From NCBI GenBank assembly GCA_029974635.1, contig JARKQY010000048.1, positions 1 to 64,000 of the forward strand: a stretch of 64,000 bases of DNA, in the 5' to 3' direction. Origin of the DNA: Bacillota bacterium (GTDB taxonomy: Bacteria; Bacillota; UBA4882; UBA8346). This document shows positions 18,412 through 28,325 of this stretch, in pieces (position 1 is the first letter of the stretch; each line of letters opens with the position of its first letter). Under the pieces are notes generated by a model. It saw nothing but the letters and a program-made list of their open reading frames with translations. It had not been told where the DNA came from and ran no database searches. A program made the position numbers and the translations under genes.

Positions 18412-21063
18412 CTAATCTTGCTTTGCAAAGCGGTTATAGATAATTTTTCCGGCTTCAACAATGGGGATAATTAATAATGATCCGGCTAAAACAACGAGCC
18501 ATTGCGTCAGATTTAAAGGTTCCACTTTAAAAATTCTGTTAAGAAAAGGAAACAAAACCACCCCGACTTGTAAAAATGCGGCCACGGATACAGCCGCGAC
18601 TAGATACATATTGCTGAAGAAGCCCAATGTAAATAATGATTTCGTATTTGACCGGACATTAAACGAATGGGTCAATTGGATTAAACCCAAAGTAACAAAA
18701 GTCATGGTAATTGCTACAGACTGCGAATAAAATCTGCTTCCGATATAAAAGACGGATAAAGTAATCAGGCCTTTGATGATTCCCTGATAAATGATGCTCA
18801 CGCCGACTCCTTCGGCAAAAAAGCTGGTTCCGGCCCGGCGGGGCTTATGACGCATCACGTCTTTCTCCGCTTTTTCAACTCCCAGGGCCAATGCCGGAAA
18901 GGTATCGGTCACCAGGTTGACCCAGAGGATATGAATGGGCAAGAGTACGGTCCAATTTAACATGGTACCGATAAAAAGGGTTACTACCTCGCCAAGATTG
19001 GAAGAAAGCAGAAATTGAATGGTTTTGCGAATATTACTGTAAATCTTTCTACCCTCTTCCACTGCCAGGACGATGGTTGCAAAATTATCGTCCGCCAGGA
19101 CCATATTGGAGACACTTTTAGTAACATCTGTACCGGTTATACCCATTCCGACGCCAATATCCGAAGACTTCAAAGCCGGGGCGTCATTAACTCCATCACC
19201 AGTCATGGCTACAATTTTACCCATATTTTTCCAGGCCTTGACGATCCTTACTTTATGGTCCGGTGACACCCGGGCATATACGGAATATTGGGTCACTCGC
19301 TTTTCGAATTCCGCATCGCTGATTTGACTTAATTCACTTCCGGTAATAATTTCATTTTCATCTTTGATAATACCGAGTTCTTTGGCAATAGCCGCCGCTG
19401 TATCCCGGTGATCGCCAGTGATCATTATCGGACGAATCCCGGCCTCCCTGCACACTCTGACGGCTTCCCGGACTTCAGGACGGGGTGGATCGATCATTCC
19501 GGCCAATCCCACAAAAACAAGCTTGTGTTCTACCGTTGCCGAGTTAAAGCTGACTGTGGTCTTTTCCAAGTCCTGATAAGCCAGCGCCAGCACCCGGAGA
19601 GCTTTTTGGGCCATCTCCCGGTTGGCGGCCTGGACTTGTTTCACCATATCCGGAGTTAAGGCTTCGACTTTACCATTGATGAGTATCCGGTCGCAGCGTT
19701 CTAAAAGCATATCCGGAGCGCCTTTTGTCATTGCTCTTAGTTCGTTTCCGTATTGATGAATTGTGGTCATTAATTTCCGGTCCGAGTCAAAAGGAATCTC
19801 ATTGGTTCTTGGGATCTCCTGTTCCAGTACATCTTTTTTGAAGCCATGATCTGCCGCCAATCTGGCAAGGGCCGTCTCCGTCGGGTCGCCTTGAATATCA
19901 ACAACCTCATTATTTTCGTAAACCAGATTCGCGTCATTACAAAGGGCCAAAATCTGCATAAATACTTCCATGCCGGGATAATCGGTTTTTCCCACTTGCG
20001 CCACTTTTCCGTCTAGGTAGACTTCTTTTACGGTCATCTTGTTCTGAGTCAATGTGCCGGTTTTGTCGGAACAGATAATTTCAGTGCTTCCCAAAGTTTC
20101 AACCGCTGAAAGTTTACGGATGATAGCATTTCTCCGGGCCATTTTCTGTACTCCCAGAGCCAACACAATGGTGATTACTGCGGGTAGCCCTTCGGGAATC
20201 GCGGCTACCGCCAGGCTAACCGAGGTTAAAAACATTTCAAACCGGTCACGTCCCTGAAATATACCGACTAAAAATATAAAGATGGAAACGATGACAATCC
20301 CGACGGACAAAATTTTGCTCATTTCCGCCAGTTTCTTTTGCAGCGGGGTTTCCTGAGATTCACTTTGGGTAAGGTGCCTGGCAATCTTTCCAACCTCGGT
20401 ATTCATTCCGGTGGCTGTAACTACGCCGCTACCCCGGCCATAGGTTACACTGCTTCCAGAATAAGCCATATTTAAACGATCGCCCAAAACCAGATCCGCC
20501 TTTTCCAACTTGGCGATTATCTTTTCCACCGGGACGGATTCCCCCGTTAGCGCAGCTTCCTCCACTTTCATGCTGGCGCATTCTATCAAACGCATATCCG
20601 CCGGGACAAAATCACCAGCTTCCAATAATACGATATCTCCCGGAACAAGCTCCTCGGTTCGAATCTGCCGGACAACCCCATCCCGTTTTACTTTTACATG
20701 AGGGGCCGCCATTTTTTTTAAGGCGGCCAATGCCTTTTCCGCCTTGTTTTCTTGAATCACTCCCAGGATAGCATTAATAATGATTACGGCCAAAATAATA
20801 AAAGTATCTGTAAGTTCATGCATGAAACCGGAGATGACTGCGGCAATCAATAAAATGATAATCATAATGTTCTTGAATTGCTCCATAAACATTCCGAAAA
20901 TAGTTTTCCGTTTGCCTTCATCAAGCTCATTCCGGCCGAAAATCTCCGTCCGGAGAACCGCTTCCTTGTCCGATAATCCTTTAGGGGTACTGTTTAAGTG
21001 CTCTAAGACTGTAGGAACATCCTGAGTATGAGCCGTGATTTCTAATTGTTTGATCATTGGCAA
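18412..21063 (-). CDS. P-type (P2A) cation-transporting ATPase, probably Mn2+ (or Ca2+) exporter
   Basis: This ATP-driven membrane pump moves a divalent cation out of the cytoplasm. The 883 residues hold the full P2A layout: N-terminal cytosolic segment, actuator domain with TGES at about 178 (EAALTGESVPVEK), phosphorylation motif SDKTGTLT, an N domain with KGAPD, a P domain with TGDGVND and ten membrane helices. Ion-site residues resemble those of calcium pumps: VAAIPEGLPA in helix 4, SSNLGEVV in helix 5 and NLVTD in helix 6. The sequence alone would say Ca2+. The yybP-ykoY riboswitch in front argues for Mn2+, as in Lactococcus YoaB. The start ATG follows GGAGG. It is apparently a single-gene transcript. 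Confidence 0.93.
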   Translation of the reverse strand: MPMIKQLEITAHTQDVPTVLEHLNSTPKGLSDKEAVLRTEIFGRNELDEGKRKTIFGMFMEQFKNIMIIILLIAAVISGFMHELTDTFIILAVIIINAILGVIQENKAEKALAALKKMAAPHVKVKRDGVVRQIRTEELVPGDIVLLEAGDFVPADMRLIECASMKVEEAALTGESVPVEKIIAKLEKADLVLGDRLNMAYSGSSVTYGRGSGVVTATGMNTEVGKIARHLTQSESQETPLQKKLAEMSKILSVGIVIVSIFIFLVGIFQGRDRFEMFLTSVSLAVAAIPEGLPAVITIVLALGVQKMARRNAIIRKLSAVETLGSTEIICSDKTGTLTQNKMTVKEVYLDGKVAQVGKTDYPGMEVFMQILALCNDANLVYENNEVVDIQGDPTETALARLAADHGFKKDVLEQEIPRTNEIPFDSDRKLMTTIHQYGNELRAMTKGAPDMLLERCDRILINGKVEALTPDMVKQVQAANREMAQKALRVLALAYQDLEKTTVSFNSATVEHKLVFVGLAGMIDPPRPEVREAVRVCREAGIRPIMITGDHRDTAAAIAKELGIIKDENEIITGSELSQISDAEFEKRVTQYSVYARVSPDHKVRIVKAWKNMGKIVAMTGDGVNDAPALKSSDIGVGMGITGTDVTKSVSNMVLADDNFATIVLAVEEGRKIYSNIRKTIQFLLSSNLGEVVTLFIGTMLNWTVLLPIHILWVNLVTDTFPALALGVEKAEKDVMRHKPRRAGTSFFAEGVGVSIIYQGIIKGLITLSVFYIGSRFYSQSVAITMTFVTLGLIQLTHSFNVRSNTKSLFTLGFFSNMYLVAAVSVAAFLQVGVVLFPFLNRIFKVEPLNLTQWLVVLAGSLLIIPIVEAGKIIYNRFAKQD

Positions 21064-21173
21064 CCTCCATTAATCGTTTTTACTTAGACTATCATTATTC
21101 TCATTTATTATGGCCGCTTTGTCACCTCTAAAGTCCAAGATTTCCGGTTATTAACAATCTGTTGTCACATAAT

Positions 21174-21310
21174 GAAAAAGACTCTATTTCCAGCTTTCAC
21201 TGCAAATAGAGTCTCACTAAACCGTAGTTAACAAAGCCGAGCGCCAAAGGAGCGCCGTATTGACGACCTTGTTTCCCGCGCGAAGCGGAACGTTACTCCC
21301 TCTATTTCAA
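21174..21310 (-). promoter_or_regulatory. yybP-ykoY (Mn2+) riboswitch with terminator, upstream of the P-type ATPase
   Basis: The aptamer lies at about 21204-21307. The minus strand shows GAGGGAGTAACG, then CGCGGGAAAC, GTCGTCAATACGGCG, CGGCTTTGTTAACTACGG and GAGACTCT in the family order. P1 forms between AAATAGAG and CTCTATTT. The 3' strand of P1 also serves as the 5' arm of a perfect terminator hairpin (21180-21213) with a T run. Ligand binding should therefore hold P1 and prevent termination: an ON switch for metal excess. The logic is inference from the pairing. Confidence 0.9.
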
Positions 21311-21447
21311 GAATTTTTTTTATTATTCTGCTTATTCTGCGACAGTTGAAAAATTCCTGCCTGGGCGGACCATTTAATCTAAAAAAATTTAAATTTTCAT
21401 ACAACAATGAAGTAAATATGGAATCGTTCTTTACGGATATTTTATGT

Positions 21448-22347
21448 TCAGAGATTGAAGTCGAACAACTCACCGGGCCTCTTAATAGCAGGTAAACTAA
21501 ACAAAGGTTTTTCCAAAGTTTCCGGTCCGGTAATCAAAGAATCGCTTGTCGTAAATAATTGGGCTCCGGTTATATAATATGGATTTGAAAAATCAATCTC
21601 TTCCTGTTGAGTTATGATCATATCGCCCAATACTCCGTCAAAATGTCCGGCCTTTAATCCCGCTGCGATTCCTTCCCAGGTAAGCGGAACCGGTACAAAT
21701 TTCACACCCAACCGGCTGCAAACCGTTTGCGCAATCTCAACATCAAAGCCAGTCAACACATTTTGGTCATTATAATAACAGAAGGGAGCCTCCCCGTCCA
21801 TGACAAAAATGAGTTGCCCGGCTCGCTTTCTCCTGTTCCAGGAATCATCCGTAGCCGGAGATTCTTCCGGATAAGTTATGCTGTATTCCAAACCTTTGTG
21901 AATGTTCCGACCGAAATACTTATTACTAATCCCGGCATAACTGTCGCTATTGATTATCTCCTTCAACACCCGGTCAATCTGCTGGCGTAATGCCTTATCC
22001 TTCCGGCTGAAAGCGATCCCGATGTTCTTCCGGTTAAGTATTTTTCCGGCCATCTTCAAGTTATGATAACCCTTTTCCTTTATAATGTTTAAACCCACAT
22101 GCCGGTCAAGAATTACCGCATCTACCTTGCCCGTTGATAATTCATGTAAAGATTGACGACTATCTTTATAAAGCTTGATTCTTTTTCGATTGTAAAGCTC
22201 TTGCGCTGTCTCCTCATAAGCTGTTCCCGTCACTACTCCTACTGTATAAGAAGTTGCCGGCAAAAAATTATCAATAGCCAACCAAATACCCGTTGTCAAT
22301 AATATTGCGATTCCATATTCAATTGTCTTCTTAGATATTTTCGGCAT
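21448..22347 (-). CDS. Membrane-anchored SBP_bac_3-like protein with swapped lobes
   Basis: The protein has one N-terminal membrane helix (about residues 10-28). Residues 34-150 then match the second lobe of amino-acid-type solute-binding proteins (VGVVTGTAYEETA to the end-type SDSYAGISNKYFGRN). Residues 185-275 match the first lobe (GQLIFVMDGEAPFCYYN, GFDVEIAQTVCSRLG, FSNPYYITGAQLF). The order is lobe 2 then lobe 1, the reverse of the family. Either the gene is a circular permutant or it is the middle of a tandem two-domain protein that lost both ends. ATG 22347 has AAGGAG nine bases upstream; ATG 22371 overlaps the preceding stop. It is the last gene of the asnB unit. Confidence 0.7.
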   Translation of the reverse strand: MPKISKKTIEYGIAILLTTGIWLAIDNFLPATSYTVGVVTGTAYEETAQELYNRKRIKLYKDSRQSLHELSTGKVDAVILDRHVGLNIIKEKGYHNLKMAGKILNRKNIGIAFSRKDKALRQQIDRVLKEIINSDSYAGISNKYFGRNIHKGLEYSITYPEESPATDDSWNRRKRAGQLIFVMDGEAPFCYYNDQNVLTGFDVEIAQTVCSRLGVKFVPVPLTWEGIAAGLKAGHFDGVLGDMIITQQEEIDFSNPYYITGAQLFTTSDSLITGPETLEKPLFSLPAIKRPGELFDFNL

Positions 22348-22367
22348 CGAGAACAACTCCTTGCTTT

Positions 22368-23897
22368 TCATACAACGCTCAAAGCAATTTGCATCATCTG
22401 CGGCGCAAACATAATTCCTTTGCGAACGGCTTGGGCTAAAACAGCCGGTTCGGTTAAATCATCTTCATTACCCAAAGCAGTAATCGCTTCAATAATCTGG
22501 TATGCCTTCTCCAGCAATTGTTTTTTTCGCTGCTCCACCATACTGTCCGCAATCTCCGGCAACCCCGGGATACCATTCCGGATAACGCCGCGTACAATCT
22601 GACAGCTTTCGATGACTTCGGACGGAGTCGCAGCATGATCGCCTTCACAAAAACCCACCACATGAATAATATGCGGTTTCACCTGAAGCGACAAAAAAGC
22701 TGACGCTGCCAACTGCCCTTTGGCAATATTGGCGTTAGGCGACAGACTGGCTAATCCTGCCCGGGCTTGTCGCCAAATGCGGAAGGAATCATCCGCTAAT
22801 GAATTCACCATCTCCAACTTGGCCAACATTTTCGCCACATCCTGATAGGGCTGAATCTGAGGAGGCGTATTCCACATCAGTTGTAAAATAAAATCTTTTA
22901 CCCCTTGCGCCTTGGCATTATAGGCCGCCAAGTATGCGGCTGCCACCGCCACTTCATCAGGGGCCCCCCGCAAACTCCAATGATGAGCTTCATTTACTTC
23001 CACCGGAATATTCCGTTCGCCATACCAGGCCATTGTCATCTGGTTTTCCCGGATCGCCTCTTCAATAGTCCTTTTGGAGCGTCCATCCATAACACTATAC
23101 CAGTATAGCGGAATAGCCGCCCAAGCGTTATGCAACTCCCTGACGCTCAATTCCGCCCAATCCAATAAATCCCTGGTGCCGCTATAAATTCTAAGTAACG
23201 GGTAGTTCCCGCAGCGGGATATTTCATAAATCCGGCGCAGATCTTCCAGTTTTCGGAGTGGAACACCTCCGGCGCCATCCTGAGTATGATCCATTAATTC
23301 CGGATGGAAGAAAAATTCCTGGGCGTTCTGGTCCGACCCAATGGATATGACATCTAGGGTTTTGGATTCAGCTATCTCTTTAATTCCGGCAATGGTCGCT
23401 TTCAGATCGGGCAATCCAAAATGGTGTCGCAGAATGGGAACTGGGGATTGAGTTTTGATGCGCTCAATCAGGGTATCCTTCCATTTCATCTCATTCTCTG
23501 GTCTTAAATCCCCTTGCAGCCGGAAAATGACTTCACCGTCAGTCTCCTCCCCCTGAAAAATAGCGCTGAATAAGCCACTACGTTCTGCCAACTTACAAAC
23601 CGGAGGTGTTCCCCCAAACAGCCAAGTTGTTTTAGGGTATATACCCATATCCAACTTGTTTTTTAAATCGGTAAAAATATTAGCGGCTACCTCAGGCGTC
23701 AAACGATAACTCAACGCCATAAAATCCGGGGTTTCAGTATTTAGTGCCGCCAAAATTTCATCCACAGTAATGCCTGCTCCGGCAAAGCAAGTCTGATATC
23801 CGTATGCTTCAGCCAACTGCATAAAACGATGAACCCCTGCCACGTGTATGCAATTTCCCAAAGTGCATCCCCAAATTTTTTTGCCTTTTGACTTCAT
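22368..23897 (-). CDS. Cobalamin-binding-domain protein with mutase-like barrel, function unknown
   Basis: Residues 1-130 look like a B12-binding Rossmann domain: CTLGNCIHVAGVHRF keeps the His and Gly of DxHxxG (Cys in place of Asp), followed by AEAYGYQTCFAGAGI and a later WLFGGTPP. Residues 165-420 look like a TIM barrel of the B12-mutase or methyltransferase kind, with NEAHHWSLRGAPDE and IHVVGFCEGDH. The best guess is a relative of glutamate mutase chain E fused to its B12 domain, but I cannot assign a reaction. ATG 23897 follows GGGAGG at seven bases. The gene lies 90 bases after asnB and just before the solute-binding protein, so it is probably under the same c-di-AMP riboswitch. Confidence 0.6.
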   Translation of the reverse strand: MKSKGKKIWGCTLGNCIHVAGVHRFMQLAEAYGYQTCFAGAGITVDEILAALNTETPDFMALSYRLTPEVAANIFTDLKNKLDMGIYPKTTWLFGGTPPVCKLAERSGLFSAIFQGEETDGEVIFRLQGDLRPENEMKWKDTLIERIKTQSPVPILRHHFGLPDLKATIAGIKEIAESKTLDVISIGSDQNAQEFFFHPELMDHTQDGAGGVPLRKLEDLRRIYEISRCGNYPLLRIYSGTRDLLDWAELSVRELHNAWAAIPLYWYSVMDGRSKRTIEEAIRENQMTMAWYGERNIPVEVNEAHHWSLRGAPDEVAVAAAYLAAYNAKAQGVKDFILQLMWNTPPQIQPYQDVAKMLAKLEMVNSLADDSFRIWRQARAGLASLSPNANIAKGQLAASAFLSLQVKPHIIHVVGFCEGDHAATPSEVIESCQIVRGVIRNGIPGLPEIADSMVEQRKKQLLEKAYQIIEAITALGNEDDLTEPAVLAQAVRKGIMFAPQMMQIALSVV

Positions 23898-23987
23898 CGC
23901 AATCCCTCCCGCGTAATCCGCCGGATCGCCCAATACGATAACCGGGACAGATCAATAATATGCTCCTTTACTTCATTATGCGCTTCA

Positions 23988-25463
23988 TCATGATCTGCTT
24001 CGGCCTACCAAAGTAGCGGCCTGTTCCTTGCCAAAATACGAAGTAAAGATTTGAAAATAATAATACTCTTCCTTTGAACGCAGCGGCGTTCTCCGCTCCA
24101 ATTCCTTTAAATAGCTGCTGTCGGATATCTTTTCGGTGGCGATTTCAGCCAGAGCTTGAGCAATTCCGGAGCCTTCGGCAAACTTTTCCTTATCCCGGTC
24201 GAGGATTTCTTCCGGTAATAAGCCTTGATTCCGGAATGCTTCCCGGAGGCACCATTTGGTGGTCCCTGAGGCGCTACGTTTATAATGCGGCGGTATGCGC
24301 ATTGCCCAGGCAATAACTTCCGTATCCAGGAAAGGTACTCTGGCTTCCAATCCATGGGCCATCGTCATCCGGTCCACCCGCTGCAAATTCGTATTATGAA
24401 GCCGTTTGGTAATTTGATATAGTTCCTGATGCAAAGCGTCCGGATCAGCAAAATCATCCAAATACGTATACCCTGCAAACAGTTCATCGGCGCCTTCACC
24501 GGTTAGAACCACTTTAACTTCATTGGCCGCAAGTTTGGCCAAAAAATAGTTGGCGACGGCACTACGGACCAACGAACGGTCAAAGGACTCCAGATGATAA
24601 ATCACTTCCGGCAATGCTTCCCAAAGTTCTTTTGGAGTAACAATAATTTCATGATGAGTCGTACCCAGGCAACGGGAAACCAACGTAGCATATCGCCGAT
24701 CATTACTTTCTGCCAAGGATACGCTGAAGGTATACAACTGATTTTGATTTTCTTTCATTAACGCGGTGATGATACTGGAGTCCAATCCGCCGCTAAGAAA
24801 ACTTCCCAAAGGCACATCGGCCATCAGTCGTTTAATGACTGCTTCCCTTAACTTACGCCGGATACCCGCCAAGCTTTCTTCCCAGTCTAGATCAGGATCA
24901 TAGCGTAACGGTACTTTATAAAAAGTTTGAAAACCCGATTCGCTACTATATATTGTTCCGGGGGGAAACTCCCGGATCTCTTGACCGGAATCGGCAAAAG
25001 CCTTAATTTCCGATGCAAAATGAATGGTATCATCATTTTCCACATAATATAAGGGTTTGATTCCAAGCGGATCCCGTGCCAATACTAATTCATCCGGACC
25101 GGCGATGGCCAGTGCAAACATGCCAATCAGCTTTTTTAACCCTGCGATACCTTCCTCTTCATATAGATGCAAAATAACCTCCGTATCGCAACTGGTCTTG
25201 AACGTATGAGCCGGTTTCAACTCTTCCCTAAGCCTGGCATGGTTATATATTTCCCCGTTAAATACGATGCATAGGGAACCGTCTTGATTATACATAGGCT
25301 GTTGTCCATTGGCGACATCGATAATCGATAGACGGGTATGACCGAACTTAAAATTCATTCCCATTGCTTCCCCGGTTTCATCAGGCCCACGATGCTTGAT
25401 TTTGGGAATTGGAAGCGGTTGTTTGGCAACATCCCAACCGTAATGACCGCAAATTCCACACAA
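23988..25463 (-). CDS. asnB: Glutamine-hydrolysing asparagine synthetase-type enzyme
   Basis: The enzyme amidates a carboxylate (classically aspartate) using glutamine and ATP. The start is TTG 25463, seven bases after AAAGGAGG. It puts the nucleophile Cys at residue 2 (LCGICG), as the glutaminase domain requires, so upstream in-frame ATGs are rejected. The length is 491 residues. The glutaminase domain is about 1-190 (KHRGPDETG, NGEIYNH). The synthetase domain carries the PPi loop SGGLDSS near 250 and GEGADELFAGY. Its place behind a c-di-AMP riboswitch and next to ablA-ablB suggests a role in osmolyte or cell-wall balance rather than plain Asn supply; that part is inference. Confidence 0.92.
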   Translation of the reverse strand: MCGICGHYGWDVAKQPLPIPKIKHRGPDETGEAMGMNFKFGHTRLSIIDVANGQQPMYNQDGSLCIVFNGEIYNHARLREELKPAHTFKTSCDTEVILHLYEEEGIAGLKKLIGMFALAIAGPDELVLARDPLGIKPLYYVENDDTIHFASEIKAFADSGQEIREFPPGTIYSSESGFQTFYKVPLRYDPDLDWEESLAGIRRKLREAVIKRLMADVPLGSFLSGGLDSSIITALMKENQNQLYTFSVSLAESNDRRYATLVSRCLGTTHHEIIVTPKELWEALPEVIYHLESFDRSLVRSAVANYFLAKLAANEVKVVLTGEGADELFAGYTYLDDFADPDALHQELYQITKRLHNTNLQRVDRMTMAHGLEARVPFLDTEVIAWAMRIPPHYKRSASGTTKWCLREAFRNQGLLPEEILDRDKEKFAEGSGIAQALAEIATEKISDSSYLKELERRTPLRSKEEYYYFQIFTSYFGKEQAATLVGRSRS

Positions 25464-25509
25464 ATGAATTCCTCCTTTTATCAATTTTCTATGCGCTAAA
25501 CTTTTTAAA

Positions 25510-25900
25510 AACAAAAAACCATGAGAGAAAAGAACCCATGGATAAATAAGTTTGAGTTGTTCTCTCCAAAAGTTACGTGAAGAAGGTCCTACCGTAATAA
25601 ATAAAATTGAACCTTGCTTTTTTACGTAACTTCTTACGAAGAAGCGCACCGATTTATTGCTCTTCTTCTAGCAACGCTTACGAGGTTAGCTGACGGATTC
25701 GGGTTGTGGAGTAACCCTAAAAACTCAACGCCAGTTGAGATTAAAGCTCGGTGCTTGAGCCAAAATCCCAACCAAAAGCGAGAGATTAATTCACCCCAGA
25801 CCTATTTGTATCCAAGTAGTACGTTTTGATTACAAACCCGGTCTTAAACTTGGGTCCCCCGTTCTCTTTTGGAAAAGAGATTAAGCGATAATGATTATTT
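25510..25900 (-). promoter_or_regulatory. ydaO/yuaA-type (c-di-AMP) riboswitch with terminator, upstream of asnB
   Basis: The minus strand contains the conserved blocks in order: GGGGGACCCA (near 25860), GGGGTGAATTAATC (near 25797), then CCCGAATCCGTCAGC and TAACCTCGTAAGCG (25670-25705). A terminator-like hairpin with CCATG and CATGG arms and six T follows at about 25512-25541, less than 60 bases before the asnB ribosome site. In known members c-di-AMP promotes termination, so asnB and downstream genes should be off when c-di-AMP is high. The exact aptamer ends were not folded. Confidence 0.9.
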
Positions 25901-26008
25901 AATTGTGATAATAAAATATTCTTTATAGTATGACTTTATCCTCTTTCTTTTTTTGAATAACATATCAAGCCAAAGATATTAATACATAATGATCCCTAAT
26001 AGTTCAAT

Positions 26009-26842
26009 CTACAGTGCTTTATACCATACATTCATACTCTCCAGCTTTCCGGATATATTTGTGTTATTCACTAAAGTCCCCGTGTAAGTATATCCCCGTT
26101 TGGCAAAAGTAATATTCATGCCGAATGAATAAGCCCGGGCAATGGTGTAGGCCATTCGGATACCTTTTGGAAATATTACCTGTTCCGCAGTATGCAGCAG
26201 AAAATTTGAAAAACCCTTTCCCCTATACTCAGACAAAGTTGCAAAATCGGTCATCTCCCCACTGGACGAATCAGAGTCGATTTCAACCGAGGATAACGCA
26301 ATCAACTTCCTGTCATGCCAAACCCCCAGGTAAACAATATTCTCCGCCATGGTTTTTTTTATATATTCCGGGTCATATATAGGAAAGGGATAAGTTTCAA
26401 AAACTTCTTGATAAACTTCAGCCATTTTTCCGGAGTCTGAATCCTTGCAAATTCTGTATTCGTAGGATGAGTCCAGTTCATTCAACTGATTTTCCCGGGA
26501 TTTCATGGAAGCGGTTTTAATAACCCGCTCCGCAGTTTCTGGGTCTTTCTCTTTTCCGCGGTGGTCAGATAGAAATTTGCCCAGAAAATAAGCATCAAAT
26601 GAACCGTTAAAAAAACTAGGTATGTGAGCTTCTTTTTGATAACCTTTTGCCAGAAAGCCGTCTTTCGCCCAATCAGGAACCTTTGCAAGTATTTTACCAT
26701 AACCATGTTCCCGGGCAAGTTTGTCCAAATGATCCAAAATGCCGGGGTAATCATTTTTTGAAAGTTTCATCAGATAAATACGATTATTGTAGGCACCGTG
26801 TTGCAGAATGGAACCGCCCAATCTCATGATGGAATCATACAT
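26009..26842 (-). CDS. ablB: Beta-lysine N6-acetyltransferase
   Basis: This GNAT enzyme acetylates beta-lysine to N-epsilon-acetyl-beta-lysine, a compatible solute. The 277 residues have an AblB-specific N-terminal half with [14 protein letters not shown] near 60-75. A GNAT fold follows at about 130-277 with the acetyl-CoA loop [15 protein letters not shown] and the [18 protein letters not shown] segment. It starts 8 bases before the end of the lysine 2,3-aminomutase gene, so the two are translationally coupled, as in other abl operons. About 550 bases containing the c-di-AMP riboswitch separate it from asnB. Confidence 0.92.
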   Translation of the reverse strand: MYDSIMRLGGSILQHGAYNNRIYLMKLSKNDYPGILDHLDKLAREHGYGKILAKVPDWAKDGFLAKGYQKEAHIPSFFNGSFDAYFLGKFLSDHRGKEKDPETAERVIKTASMKSRENQLNELDSSYEYRICKDSDSGKMAEVYQEVFETYPFPIYDPEYIKKTMAENIVYLGVWHDRKLIALSSVEIDSDSSSGEMTDFATLSEYRGKGFSNFLLHTAEQVIFPKGIRMAYTIARAYSFGMNITFAKRGYTYTGTLVNNTNISGKLESMNVWYKAL

Positions 26843-28133
26843 TGGATCTCTGAATCCTTTCAGTATTTTCAGGAATCAAGGAGATTGTATCGTCTAGATC
26901 TGAAAGGAGCTTCGCGATACCAACGGCCTTGTATTCCATAGCCTCTTCCAAATTACCTGAAATCTCCGCTTCTTTATTTTTGTAGATGTTCTCATAGATC
27001 TCCGGCTCCTGGTAGGTTGTAATGACCCCTTCGTAATTCCTTAAAACCACTTTATCCGTAGACCAGGATAACAGATAATTGGGCATGACCCTGATTTTAC
27101 CACCGCCTCCTGGCGCGTCGATAACATAGTTGGGTACGGCAAAACCGCTGGTATGACCAATCAAGTTTTCCATGATCTCAACCCCTTTACCTACCGGAGT
27201 GCGAAAGTGTTTTAATCCTTCCGCGAGATCACACTGGTAGAGATAATAAGGTCGCACTCTATTTTGTACCAACTTATGAACCAGTTTTTTGATAATTGCC
27301 GGACTGTCGTTCACCCCGGCTAAGAGTACAGTTTGATTGCCAAGCGGAATACCGGCATCAGCCATTTTTCCCAGAGCCTGCCGGGCAGATTCGGTAATCT
27401 CCCTGGGATGGTTAAAATGGGTGTTAACCCACAGGGGGTGATGTTTTTTCAGTATTGAAAGCAATCCATCGGTGATCCGGTAGGGAAGAACCACGGGAGT
27501 ACGGGTGCCAATCCGGATCACTTCCACATGGGGAATACTCTGGATCTCGGCAAGAATCCAATCAATATCATCATCCGCCATCAGGAACGGATCCCCTCCT
27601 GAAAGCAAGACATCGCGTATGGAGGGGGTCTTTTTGATATACTCAATCCCCAGTCTTATTTCATCCCTACCGGGTGTCGCCGCTTCATCGCCAACTTTTC
27701 TCTTCCTCGTACAGTGCCTGCAATACATGGAACAGATACCGCAAACCTGGAACAATACTCTATCCGGATACCGGTGGGTAATCCAGGGGACCGGACTATC
27801 CTTCTCCTCGTGCAGCGGATCCCGCATCTCAAACTCCCCCACCAGCAATTCCGAAACTGAGGGAAAAGCCTGCTTAAAGATGGGATCATTCTTATAATCG
27901 GTGGTATCAATTAATGAAAGATAGTAGGGAGTGATGGCCAGGGGAAACCGTTGAATGGTTTCCTCCAGTTTTTCCTTGTCAGCATCATCCAAACGAATCT
28001 CCAGCAGTCTTTCGAACATGGCGATACTTCTCACCAAATGCCGTAATTGCCATTTCCAATCTTTCCAGTTTTTAAGAACAGTTTCCGGATCGATCTTCGC
28101 GGCAATCGCTTGCTGCTTTTCGTCATAAACCAT
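26835..28133 (-). CDS. ablA: Lysine 2,3-aminomutase
   Basis: This radical-SAM, PLP-dependent enzyme converts L-lysine to L-beta-lysine. The 432 residues are typical. The cluster motif is CSMYCRHC at about residue 135. The PLP lysine is in [10 protein letters not shown] near residue 343. SAM-binding Gly residues follow in [10 protein letters not shown]. Paired with ablB it makes acetyl-beta-lysine for salt stress in methanogens and some Bacillota. GGCGGAGAG precedes the ATG. A beta-lysine fermentation role is less likely because no other fermentation genes are adjacent. Confidence 0.95.
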   Translation of the reverse strand: MVYDEKQQAIAAKIDPETVLKNWKDWKWQLRHLVRSIAMFERLLEIRLDDADKEKLEETIQRFPLAITPYYLSLIDTTDYKNDPIFKQAFPSVSELLVGEFEMRDPLHEEKDSPVPWITHRYPDRVLFQVCGICSMYCRHCTRKRKVGDEAATPGRDEIRLGIEYIKKTPSIRDVLLSGGDPFLMADDDIDWILAEIQSIPHVEVIRIGTRTPVVLPYRITDGLLSILKKHHPLWVNTHFNHPREITESARQALGKMADAGIPLGNQTVLLAGVNDSPAIIKKLVHKLVQNRVRPYYLYQCDLAEGLKHFRTPVGKGVEIMENLIGHTSGFAVPNYVIDAPGGGGKIRVMPNYLLSWSTDKVVLRNYEGVITTYQEPEIYENIYKNKEAEISGNLEEAMEYKAVGIAKLLSDLDDTISLIPENTERIQRSNV

Positions 28134-28325
28134 AATGATCTCTCCGCCTCTTGGGATACCCTGTACCTTGATAATCTTAAGCTTAGTATTCAGTATGTTT
28201 CAGAGTATTATTCCAAATTAAGCATTCCTCCATCAGTTTCGTTTTTTCCTTTTCATCGCAAAAAAATAACATTGGAAAATCTTATACGATTTTATCAATG
28301 TTTCGATAAAGCACTTAAGAAATCC

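Noticed and set aside
21228-21473. 81-codon minus-strand frame over the first Mn2+ riboswitch
   Set aside because: It lies across a conserved structured RNA and its terminator region and overlaps the end of the solute-binding gene in another frame.
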